The notes beneath the pieces are model-generated. The model did no database searches. It worked only from the letters and a program-made list of their open reading frames with translations, and had not been told where the DNA came from. Below, piece by piece: positions 31,901 through 43,900 of a DNA stretch of 64,000 nucleotides. Position numbers and translations under genes: made by a program. Origin of the DNA: Ditylenchus dipsaci (lineage: Eukaryota > Nematoda > Chromadorea > Rhabditida > Anguinidae); NCBI GenBank assembly GCA_004194705.1, contig SADC01000208.1, positions 1 through 64,000 of the forward strand, written 5' to 3'. Within the stretch, counting starts at the first letter, position 1; every line of letters starts with the position of its first letter.

Positions 31901-34900
31901 CATCATGGCTTCATCTGCTGCGCTCCCTAATCCAGACGCTGACGCCAACATAGCGAGGTTCTGCATTTTCCAGGTGAAGGGGATTTCATGGCTTTGCCCC
32001 TTTTTCTGAACTTCTTCTCCAGCACTACCTCTTTCAAGTCGACCATCTGATGCTTGATCTGGCCATCTTTAGACAAGGCCCAAGAGCAGCTGGCTACTGC
32101 TTTGCAGGAAACTATCTTGTTAGCCATCGAACAGGGCTCTTGGGCACTGATCTCTGCCAAATTTGCTACCTCCTCGATACTGGGACTTGGCGAAAACGAA
32201 GGAGGTAGGGGTGGTGGAGGTAGTAAACTGGTCATCTCAGGCGGTTTAATGACCACTGAGTAGGGCGCTACACTACCACCTGATTCATATTGACCTGCTG
32301 CAGACACTATACACGATAGCTGGGCCATGGACGTGGCGGATAAAGCTGCAAATTTATATGGGTCATAGATTTTAGAAGAATTTTGATTTGAATTTTCACT
32401 TACCAACGGAAGCAGGTGCTGGCGGGGATCTGATTCCTCTGCTGATGGTCACAGAAGAAGGTAGAGAAGTGATAATTGTTGGTTCACAAGAAGAGGAAGG
32501 CTGAGATGTATGCAAAGCTGGAGGAGCCAATGGAACAGTGATTGGAGGCAGGGGTGGAGCGGAGTAGACTCCTAGAACAGAATAAGTATGATTTATACTT
32601 AGATGCTAGATTTTTGCGATACAGTCGAACCTCTTCATAACGAAACCTCAAGGGACCGGCCTGAGAGTGTCGTTATATCGGGGTGTCGTTATAAAGAAGT
32701 ACGACTGTATTGAGTTTATAAACTATAAATCAAATTTTCATGCGCCTAGGGGGTGGGTCGAACCTGACAGTCTGTTGACCAGAAATCATAAAGTTTGACA
32801 TTTTTTGGATTCAAGCCTTTTTTATGCAAGAAGGTTGGTTGGGCGCCCTCCCAGGCATAACAAATGCAAAACATAGTCAGGGATTAGTGGCCTCAGTAAC
32901 TCAGTGGGAGTGTAGCGGAAGCCAAAATAGTCCCACTGTCGCGTGTTCGATTCCTGTTTGAGGCATCCTTCACTTTTACTTTTATTTATTTCTGGCTGTT
33001 CGGTGTATGTTTTTATATACTTTTTAAGTTAGGCAAAGCCTTAGGACTGACATGCATATCAATTTCAAGAAAACCGCACGAAATCGGTTGATTTTTCGGC
33101 GAAATCATCAATTTAATAATTCTCTGTACAATAAACCCTCAATTTAAAGACACTCCTGAGGACCGACTGACGGTGACATTAAATAGAGGGTGTCGTTAAA
33201 TCGGGTGTCTACTTTGACTAAATTTTAGTCGAAGCCAACCAAATCGGCTCATTTTCGGATTTCGTTAAATCGGGGTGTCGTTGAATCGAGGGTTGACAGT
33301 ACACTCAAATATCAATTTTACTACAAAAAGGGCAACATAAAAAGTGATTCGACTGTACACGCCAAAACAAAGCCCTTACCTGCCGACAAATTCACCGTCA
33401 TTGGATGTTGCTGGTGCTGAGACTGAGCCTGATTCCATTGCTTAGGCGAGCAATGGCTGGTCGAGCTACTAACAAGCTGCTGATAATCGTTGCCCTGGTA
33501 GTAGTGCTCCACTCCTGAATGCACACTACTACTGCAGCTGCTTGAAGACTCCGAAGGTCTCTGCAAATGTGGAATAGTAAACTTGACTGGACTGTGCATT
33601 GTTGTCGCCGTATTGGCAGACATCTGCGTCTTAACACTCAGCTCCTGAGAACCCGAGGTATGGTGACTCTTGCTTCCCAGGTTCTGAGTATACGAGGAGT
33701 TTCTCTGCAATGGCGAGTGGTGGTCCATAGAAGAAGAAGTAGGTTTGCAAGCAGCAGCTGGACTGCTCAATGGCGACTGGTATGTGAACACTGGGGCCTG
33801 GGACTTGGCAGTCAGCGATTTGCTTTGGAACAGCATGGCTTCATGAGAAGTGGATGCTTTGGGCGGATGCAAAGTGTTACTACTACTAGTGACTGAGCTA
33901 GATAGACGTCTCGGTCGTTGCTGATCACTAGCGTAGGCATGTTTGGACAACAATGAGGGTATTCCTTCTGCACTTGTGCACCAGTCCATAGCCAAAGCAA
34001 ATATTTGAGGGGGTAGATCACGAGGTATGAGACTTTCTAGAGCTTTGGTACTGGCTTTTTCGTCCTAAATCGGGTTTAGCATTAGATTTTTTTAGTAAGA
34101 ATTATACTTTTTGCCCCAAATTCACTTTGTTTGTCTCAATAACACTTTTTTGTTCCAGATTTTAAATGTCCTAGGCATTTTCCAAGCATTTTTGCTTGAA
34201 AAACCAAATTATCATTAATAAGACTTGCCTTGTGGGACCGACATGGCCAGAATTTTTAGGAACCTTGAATATGTCTTCTTTTTTCCAAAAAAACGGTTTT
34301 TAGCAATAATAAAAAATGCGGCACTAAGGTCATATACCCCTCCCCCCAAAAGCTAGTGCTGTTATACCATCCAGCACCCATCCCCTTACTTTCACAATCA
34401 TTTTAGGGGCACCTAAAATCACCATTTTTGAATTGTTTTAAAAGCTAATGTTAGTAATGGCCAGGCCTATGCCTAAATTATTAAAGGGAGGAGGTTGTAT
34501 GCGACACTAGCGCTAAAAATTCTATGCCTTTACTGTGAAAATATTTTTGAACCTGCTTGATCCCCTGTGATTCCAGCTTAATCTGATATAATATGAAGAA
34601 AATCTGAGTGAAAATATTTTTGGGCCAAAAAAGTAAATTTGGGACATTTAAATTTTGGTGGAAAAACTGTCTATAGTTCAATACGATTAAATTTAGGGAA
34701 AAAATTAAATTAATTAAATTAAATATAGAATTACCTTCTCATCAACTCGGATTTTGTGCAGCATTAGCCATTCATCGTATCTGGAGTTCCAGCCTAGGTA
34801 GTGCACCTGAATTAAACTAATAAATTTAGAACAATCTTGATGTACGCAGAAAAACTCACAAAACATTTAGTAGCATTGACCATGTTTTTCAAAACATCCT

Positions 34901-37900
34901 TCATCTCCATGCCCATGTTCTGCAACGCTATATTTTCCAAGCCGGGAAATTCGGGTGAGTCAATTTGCTCAATTCATAAGCATTCATTAAAGACTTGGCT
35001 ATGTCTGGTAATGAGGGCTGTTTAACAGTGATCACTCGAGCGTCATAGAAGCGCAGATGATGGCGGGCATGTACTTTCTGGCCCTGGTAAAATCGAGTAA
35101 ATATATTGGCGTTGGTATAGCCCACATCTTGCTCTTCTACTGCTTGATGTCCAAGAGGTGATTTGACTCTGTCTTCTTTGGTAGACGAGCCTCTGCGACG
35201 GTGAAGTCGTTTTACGGCTGAAAAGTTGTCTTATTGGGTTGTTCACAAAGTTTGTAGCCCCTAAAGGCTCTGATATTTAAGGCTAATAATATTTTTTCAT
35301 GTTTTTGTTTATGTCCCAGAAAAAGACCCCTACATTTAAAAGGACACCGTACGAGCACTTTTGATTTTCAGTTTTCTGTGCACGATATGTCATTTTGTAG
35401 CCCTGCTCATGCTGTGGCAAGCTGGATATTACCTTTTTTAAGCTGATAATAAAAGTTATAAACTAATTGACAACCCAAAAAAATATGCGATTGGAAATAC
35501 GAGAATTATCATTTTTTATGAATTGACTGTATGTTTAGACTAATTACGAATAGCAACACTTATTTTGCAAAAACACTCCTAACTCATGTTTTTTTAGCCC
35601 TTGACTTCCTCTTTCGACCGGCATGAAAAATTTTTCTGGATAAGTTCTGAAATTCATCATTTAGCACATGACATTCATTTTGGAAATCTAAAAAGCATTT
35701 TTTTACTTTAAGTTTTTTACTTTGAAAAATTAACTTAGTGCTATGCTTTGCCATAAACTCTTAGCAGTATGTGATAGCGCAGTTTAAGAGCTATGCGATT
35801 CATGTTGAAACACGAGTGTTGTGATATGGCCTTACATAAACAGGAATTTTCTAAAAATCATTAAAAATTTGAATAATTTTAAAAAAATCGGGCCTTTTTC
35901 ATCTTTAACTTTTCTCAAAAGAAAATATCTTAGCACTCATATTTAGAATAATAATTTTCATTACTAGTTTGAAAATGTTAATAAACCATTTACCAGAGAA
36001 AGAGCAGAGCTACAAAATAACAAATTGTGCACAGAAAGTTGAAACCTAGGACGACCACGTTGGCCACAAAGTGGTCAGGTCATATTTGCAAACCTTGGTT
36101 TGGAGTTTATTAAGCACATTTAAAGAAAGGGTATGAAAATCTATGTAGGTATTAATCTCAGCTACAAAATGAGATATTTGCGGGCTAAGAGGACACTTCC
36201 CGGCTGAAATATAACCCCGTTTATAGTGACATAGACTGCTGACTACGTTGACCACATTGTGGTCATTATGTATAAATATTATTTTGAAATAATGGTGGGT
36301 TGCAACTCAATGACCATTAATTGTTTTTATTATTAGTTTTTTAGATATTTTACAGTAAATGTTTGATATGACTTTTGTGTAACCCATTCAAAAATATTAT
36401 TATTAAGAGGTGAGAAATTTCTGCTCGGCTTGTAACCCATCATATTTGAAAATGGAATTTTCTTATAGTGATTACAAAGTGGTCAACGTGGTCAATGGCG
36501 ACCATGTTAACGTGGTCGTCCTAGGGTTAAGTGTAGTGTTTTTTTTTCTGGGACGCCCTGTACTATGTTTGCCGTGACTTATAGGGGGCGCTAAAAAAAT
36601 TTATGAACAACCCAATAATTTTTTTGAAATGAGTTTCGCCTACGAAAACCTACTTTCTTCATCACTACTGGTCAAAGCATTATCAGAATCTCTGCTCTCG
36701 CGTTTTAAAAGCACTGTTTTACTTTTTTTCTCCTTCAGCTTGTTGAGTAATGACTTTTCGTCGCGTATTCTGCTGCTGGTACTAGGAGGCATCAATTTGT
36801 CTTCTTTATCCATCTGTGCATCTCTAAAACCGTTTGAAAATGAAAAAATTTACATAGCTCTACAAAATTGAAACCTTTTTAACTCTTGTTTTACGACCTC
36901 TGGTTTTCCCTCACTTTCAACAGTAGTAGTTGAAGGCTGGATAGGTTCGTCAACAGCACTATATGGCTCAGTACTACTTTAATAGATAATATTGTATTTT
37001 CTGTAGTAAAAGTTATCAGCTACCTGCTCATCCTAGCCACTTTTGCATGTGGTGGCTCTATAGACGAATCCTTGGAAGTGGATCTCTGATGTTTTGGCTT
37101 TCCTCCTTCGTCTTCTTTGACATCTTTTTGGATCTTGCCTTTACGCTTTTCCCCACTCTTCTTGTCTGTATAAGGTGCTCTTATAGCTCTAGAACTTCTG
37201 GCTGTAGCTGCCCCTGATGTACTTGTACCACCATTGAGGCTGGAGTAGCCTAGGTGCTTCATGAAGGCTGTAAATCAGATGTAGTTTTAGGTGTATGCGC
37301 AGCCCAATTAAAGCTTTTGAAGTTAACTATGAAGCGATATTTCTACAGTAAACATTCAAAGCACTTGAGCCTGATTTCTCATTTTTAAAGCTCATTTTTG
37401 AAAAATTTCAAGAACTTTTTAGGACCTAATATTAGCAAGAAACTCACCTTCGAATTTCTCAAAATATCTGACATATGCATTTTTGACAGTCAGAGGTGTA
37501 GCACCAGCACATCCTTCCAATTTGAGTTTGCTCAAGACTTTTCTCCATCTGGACTCTTGAGTCACTCGTTTGTGTCCGCCCAAATTGTGAACTACGTCGT
37601 AGAATCGATAAAGATCTATCTCTTTGCCCCCCAAAATGGGTATTCGGTTCATAGGATTGCCGCTTTGGTCTAAAGTATAGTTGGCTTTGAAATTTGTTCG
37701 TGTAAATTAGAAGCATTTACCCTGGAAGTTATAAAAGTGAGCTACAAAGCGGTCTCTACGTTCATTGTAGTCATCGTCCTCTTCTTCTTCACTACTGCTG
37801 GTAGCACCGCTCTCTGAGGTGGATCTAAGATTTTTAAGTTACTTTAAATCTAAATTGTTCAAAGATACAGTCGACGCTCGTTATAACGACAGACCCAAAG

Positions 37901-40900
37901 TTCGTTACCACCTAGGGTCCGACACTTTTTAACATAATTTTTGAAAACTTTTACCAAATCTGTTTTGTCATCCTTGTGCGAAAGATCGCAACGATTCTGA
38001 TTTCGCCGATCGTTTCGGATAATAAAGTAAGTTTGGCCATTTAGACCCGCAACACTCGATATATGGACACCTATTTTCAAAAAATGGTGTCCTTATATCG
38101 AGTGTTGCGGGTCTAAATGGCGAAACTTACATGATTCTCAGACACGATCGGCAAAATCCGAATCGCTCCAATCTTTCACACAGGAATAACCAATCAGATT
38201 CGGTAGAAATTTTTAAAAAAGTAAAAAGTAAAAAATTAGGTTAAAAAGTGTTGAACTCTAGGCGGGAACAAACTTTTGAGCTGCCCTTATAACGAGCGTC
38301 GACTGTATCTTTGAACAATTTTACATACCTTTTTTTCAAAACCTTGGAGGCTTCTTTTTTATCTTGATTAGTACTGTCTTTGGAAAAACTAGACCCTTTC
38401 ATCTCCCAGCTCTGAGGTAGTTCTTCTACAAAGATTAAAATTCACCATTTTATCAAAATCGAAATTTACGCCTACTTTTAGTGTAGTACAAATTGGCCCG
38501 TTCAAATGCAATTTTAAGACTTGTGCTTGAAGAGTCAGCCAGTTTTCGAAAAGCGATTGGATCAAAAAAGGAAAGCTTCTCCACTTGAGTCACATGACTA
38601 TAATTTGGAAATAAATTTGAAAAAGTTGGAATATCAGGATCTTCTTACTATCGTCCATTTTGGAAACTTCTGACTGGAATCTGTCTTTTGCCTATGATTG
38701 GAGGAGGTGGTCGATGTGTGGAAGTTTGGTTCTTGAAGTCTTTGATAGATACTACCAATCCAAGCTGCACTCGGCCCCCAGTTTTAAGCGGAAACTGCAA
38801 AAAAATACTAAAACTAAATAACAAAAAAATACTTAAAAAAATACAAAAACCCTCTCATTTATAAAATTTGTTGAACACTCACGGCTCTAAATGTTGCATC
38901 AAACCAGGCAAATGTAGGCTTATTCGAGAGCTTAAAAAATTTGGTTGTGCGTCGTGATAAATTTGGAGCCGACCACAGCTAAAAATTTGAATAAAAAGGT
39001 CGAAATAGGCGAAAAAAGTAGTTGGCGGGAATTTGAAAAGTATGGCCGACGCGAGTCCAAATACTAGACGTAGATTGGCTCAAGTTTCATAACTACTGAA
39101 AGCATAGCTCTGCATTATCGCAACTTTTTAACGGTCATATGTTTCAGAGTGACACAATTATTTGCAGAGTAATCAAGAAAAAAGTTTTTTTTTAAATTTT
39201 CTTGCCTTTTACAAAATATTTTTGTCGAAAAAATTTAAGTAATATTTTTTTCAAGAATTTACCTCTGGTATTGCATTGGAAGTTTTAGACACAAACTCGT
39301 TGATAAGGACGGCTGTGCCAGGTGGAAACTAAATCGAAAATCATTTTCAGATGACTGAGTATAACAATCAAAAAAATGCCTACTTTTTTGTCGTCTTCAG
39401 TCTCCTCGGTGCTTGATGCTTTGTGATGAAGGTTGGAATTCCAAGAAGAAGAGGATGATAGACCACCACCCATAGCAATATATTCCCGACTTTTCTTCTT
39501 TTTGACACCATCTTCGGACATTTCAGGCTTAGGATGCTTTAACTTACCTTCTTTAGACAGATTTGTGCCGGTGGGATCTTTTTTCAATAAATTAGATTTG
39601 GCTTCGCTAACCAAATCTCTGAAAGACACACTAATTAATTTTTTTAGCGAACTTTTTTGACATTACTACTTTGAAATACGTTAAAAAAAATTTGTACGAA
39701 GAATATGACTTATTAGCACTTCCACACTGCTCCACCTAGTCAATTTGGATAAGGTAAAGTGTAATTTAGTCCCGTAAAATACTTTTTTCCAGTGTTTTAG
39801 AGGCACCGGTGCAGACTTTTTGCGGGCACTAGTGCGGTTCAGTGCCGGTGAGTGCCAGTGAGGCATTGGTGCCAAATTGTTAAAAATGAGGCCTTTTCAG
39901 TCATTACCGTTGCGAAACCGGCGCCGAATTGTTGAAAACAAATTTGAAAAATAGCTCTAGCTCAAAAACGACCAGAAATATATACTTTTTGAGTTTTAGC
40001 AGGCCGAAAATTTTGACTCCGGGACTGGTGCCGGTGCCAAGAATTGGATTCGGGCTAATGCCCTTTTTTGTTGCTGGTGCGGTGCCGAATTTCAAAGATT
40101 TACAAAACTGCTCTTTTGTCGTGGGAATATGTTTAAAATTGACTGGGCAGGATAAAAAGGAAATTGACTGGTTATTTCTCTTAATAATAAGATTTTTTTG
40201 TAAAATCATTTTCCAATCACTTAATTTCGAATCAAATTTGACACAACTATCTTAACAGTTCAGAATACTTACATTTAAGAAATCTGAATTTCATGGTTAT
40301 GCTACATTTACAGTTAAAAAAAATACCCCCGAAAAAATGTCATAGTTAAATAATGACACCTGAAATGGTCCGAAAATTCCTACTTTAGCCAAACTTTGGC
40401 GTCAAGCTGCAAAGCACGTAATTGGAGACATCCTTTTTTTAATTTTTCATGTTAAATTTTTTCTATTTCAAAAATTGTCTCTTTTCAGCCTAATCTTCAA
40501 CACCTCTCTTTGAACATATAAGACACCAAATATCAATCAAGTTTCAATTAGTCTTTCACTTTTATTAACAACTAAACAAACCTCTTTTTAGAAGTAGATG
40601 GTCGGGTTGACTCACAATTTTCTTCGACTGAAGTTTCTTAAAAGAGTTGGTTTAATTACACTTTAGTAGTCCAAGAGAAGTTTAATACAGTCGCCTTTCG
40701 ATACAATAGACTCCGAAAAGTTGGTTCCCGCCTAGGATCGAACACTTTTTTTTACCCAGATTACTGAATTATTTTTGCCAGTTGTCTTTGGCTAGTCCAG
40801 TCCAAAACATCGCAAGGGTTTCGATTTCACCAGTCGTTTTTTAAAACTGCAAAAGTTTGCGATGTTTTAGACTAGAGTAGCCAAAGAAACCAAAAAAAAA

Positions 40901-43900
40901 AATTAGTAATCGGGCTAAAGAAAGTGTTGCACCCTAGGCGGGAACGAACTTTTTGAAGGTTCGTTGTATCGAGAGGCGACTGTAGTCTAATTACCGTATT
41001 TCCTTTAATAAGCGCCCACCCCCAACCTTGAACATCTATATCTCAGCCGAGAGAGGATATTTTGTTGTTTACTGCATTTCCTTAAATCCCACGAGTTCTA
41101 CCGATTCCACTTTTTACATTTCGAATTTCACCCGAAAATCTTGTGATCGACCCCTAAATTTTCAGATATTTAGGGTTTGAAAAATAAGCGCCCATGAACT
41201 CTTATTAGAGAAAATACGGTATACATATATAATTTTAGTTCACAATTGTAGACTGAAATTATGATTGTGAAAATTTGTTAAAAGACGGCCATTTTTTTCG
41301 AGACTACTAAAACTCAAAAATATACAGGAAGAAAATGCCCGAAATTATACTGTCGGGGATTTCATAATAAATGCCCGAAAATATGCCCATACGATACCCC
41401 CCGAAAACCTAGTTACAACCCTAGTTTTAAGACGAAAAAAATTATTTTCAAAGATTGGAAAATCAACTTAAAAGAGATTTAACGCGGTATTGTAAAGGAA
41501 AAATAAAAGGCTACTTTTTTGTCGATAATTTCGGCTGTTGTCTGACTGTTTTACCTTGTTTTTCAACAAAGAACATAGCAAAAAGAACCTCTATAGGCAT
41601 TTTTTGATCAAGAGTATTTCTTGGAATCATGCCTAAGGTAAGCGAGTACGCGCATCCCAGTGTAAAATTCCACTGGACTAGTCAAATTCTATCGGATTAC
41701 TAAAATATTTTTGTACGAGTAAAATGCATTTTGGACTACTGAACTTCGGGCTGGACTAGTAAAAATATTTTTGGAATATTAAATTTCTATTGTACTACCA
41801 GAGTGCAATAGTACCTAATAATTTTAGCATTTTATTTAAAACTCCCGTCAAAAATTTCCTACCTTTTTCACTGTTCAACCTATGTTTTTGCTTTTTGACA
41901 CTTTGAACAGGCTCTATTTTCTTGACTGACTCCACATCCTCTAGTATATTTGTTTCGGTCTTTCGTTTTGCTTTGGGAGCAGTTTCTTCATCCTCCTTTT
42001 CACTATCAGAATCTTTGGTAGACGGCAAGTAACGACTAGAAGCACAAGGTAGCACGGCCAAAACACTGCTGCTTCTGGGCACATTTAGAGAGGGAGTAGG
42101 GGATTTAGATGAAACAGAAACATTGTCTCCATACTTCAAGGCTGCAATGGCTCTGGTTGCAGAGCGAGTGGAAGCTATGCCCTTAAGCGGGGTCACACTA
42201 GCACTACGCCGAAGTGACCGCCTCGAAGGAGTGGGCGAGCTGTTGGACACTGAAGAGATAGAGTTTTGGCGTGTTTGAGCTGTTGAGCTGGAAGGTGGTA
42301 ACAAAATTTCGGATGGGTCAGTCTCATCGTCACTGCCTGTCTCTGAAGTAGGTGATCCAGCTTTTCGTCTGTAATTAATTGGTTTTTATTCAGAAAAGGA
42401 AAATTTTAAAACCAAGTTGACATGGTTATAATTGACACGATGTTACATTCCGAACCCAACAAAATCTATATAAGGTCCCGCAGTTAACTACCAGCTATAA
42501 CTTTTGAGACATGGTTTTACGATTGACCTTCAAAAATCTGTTAAAAAATAGTTCTTTTCCATTACTAAGGAAACTTTTTTCACTCTTATTTCGCAGGTTT
42601 TGGTCAAAGTCCACTGAATGTAAGTGGAAACGTTGTTTCAGAAGGGTGGTCCCTAATGGAAAAGGGTCAATAAATCTACAGCTAAGCTCTACAAATTAAA
42701 ACCGAGTAGCTTTTATGGGGAGTCCTATTCCTTTATGGATACTGATTTTTTAGCTTTATCCTGCCTATTGTTTTTTAAGACTTTTTAGGCTTAGACAAGG
42801 GTAAGCCAGCGTATGTTAGAACAGACTCAAACATGACTCTAAGATATGTTTGAGCCATTGTTGTGAGTGGCACTGGTGTCGGAATTTTTGAGGTTGGTTC
42901 CGTGAGCCGGTGCCGTAATTCTCAGATTTACAACGATGGTTTAAGTCCGCCCAAACATACGCAAGCCCTAAAGCTTGAAATTTTACAAAAAACCAACAGG
43001 GGGCGAAGGTGAGAAAATTCCCTGATTTGGTAATAGCATCGGGGTAGCTAAAAAAGTACAGTTGAACCTCGCTATAGTGGCACCCCTAAAAGTTCGTTCC
43101 CGCCTAGGGTCCGACACTTTTTTTAACCCAATTTTCGTAATATTTTATCGATTCTGTTATGACATTCTGGTTGCAAATATCGTAAGTATTCCGATTTTGC
43201 CGATCGTTTTTTGAAAAGAAAACAAATTTTGGGTTAAAAAAGTAAAAGGTCGATATAGTGGCACCTGTTTTCAAAAAAAGGATGCCACTATATAGAGGTT
43301 TTACTTTTTTAACCCAAATTTTGTTTTCTTTTCAAAAAACGATCGGCAAAATCGGAATCCTCACGATATTTGCGACCAGACTGTCATAACAGAATCGATA
43401 AAATATTTTGAAAATTGGGTTAAAAAAAAGTGTCGGACCCTAGGCGGGAACGAACTTTTGGGGGTGCCACTATAGCGAGGTTCAACTGTATTTTAGTCGT
43501 TTTTGTGACCGAAGCCACAAACTTTTATAAAACCTACTTTAAAATTTTCTTTTTGCTGCTTCTACCTAGCATCGAGTTAACGAACGTTTCTGCAAAAAGC
43601 TTATTAATTTTTGACACTTACAAACTACAGCTTACCTGGGTTGTAAAGAGGCATAGTGTCCAAATTAGCAGCTGAATCAAAGTGTTTAGCCCCTTTTAAA
43701 CACACTTGTGTCCTTCTGAGTACTCGTTCATCGCCGTCATTGAACACTAAATTTAATAGACGAGTCTCAATATAGCTTCCCCCAAAATGTTCGTTCCCGC
43801 CTAGGGTCCGGACACTTTTTTACCTCAATTTTTGAATTTTTTTGCTAAAACCGATGCAGCAGTCTAGTCGGAAATATCGCGAAAATTCCGATTTTGCCGA

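Noticed and set aside
32890..32965. Functional tRNA gene
   Set aside because: The acceptor and D stems form but the anticodon stem does not, and no clear terminator follows.
33567..33896. Plus-strand 109-codon frame
   Set aside because: It is the shadow of the large ARID4 exon 33,380-34,064, whose minus frame continues the neighbouring exons in phase.
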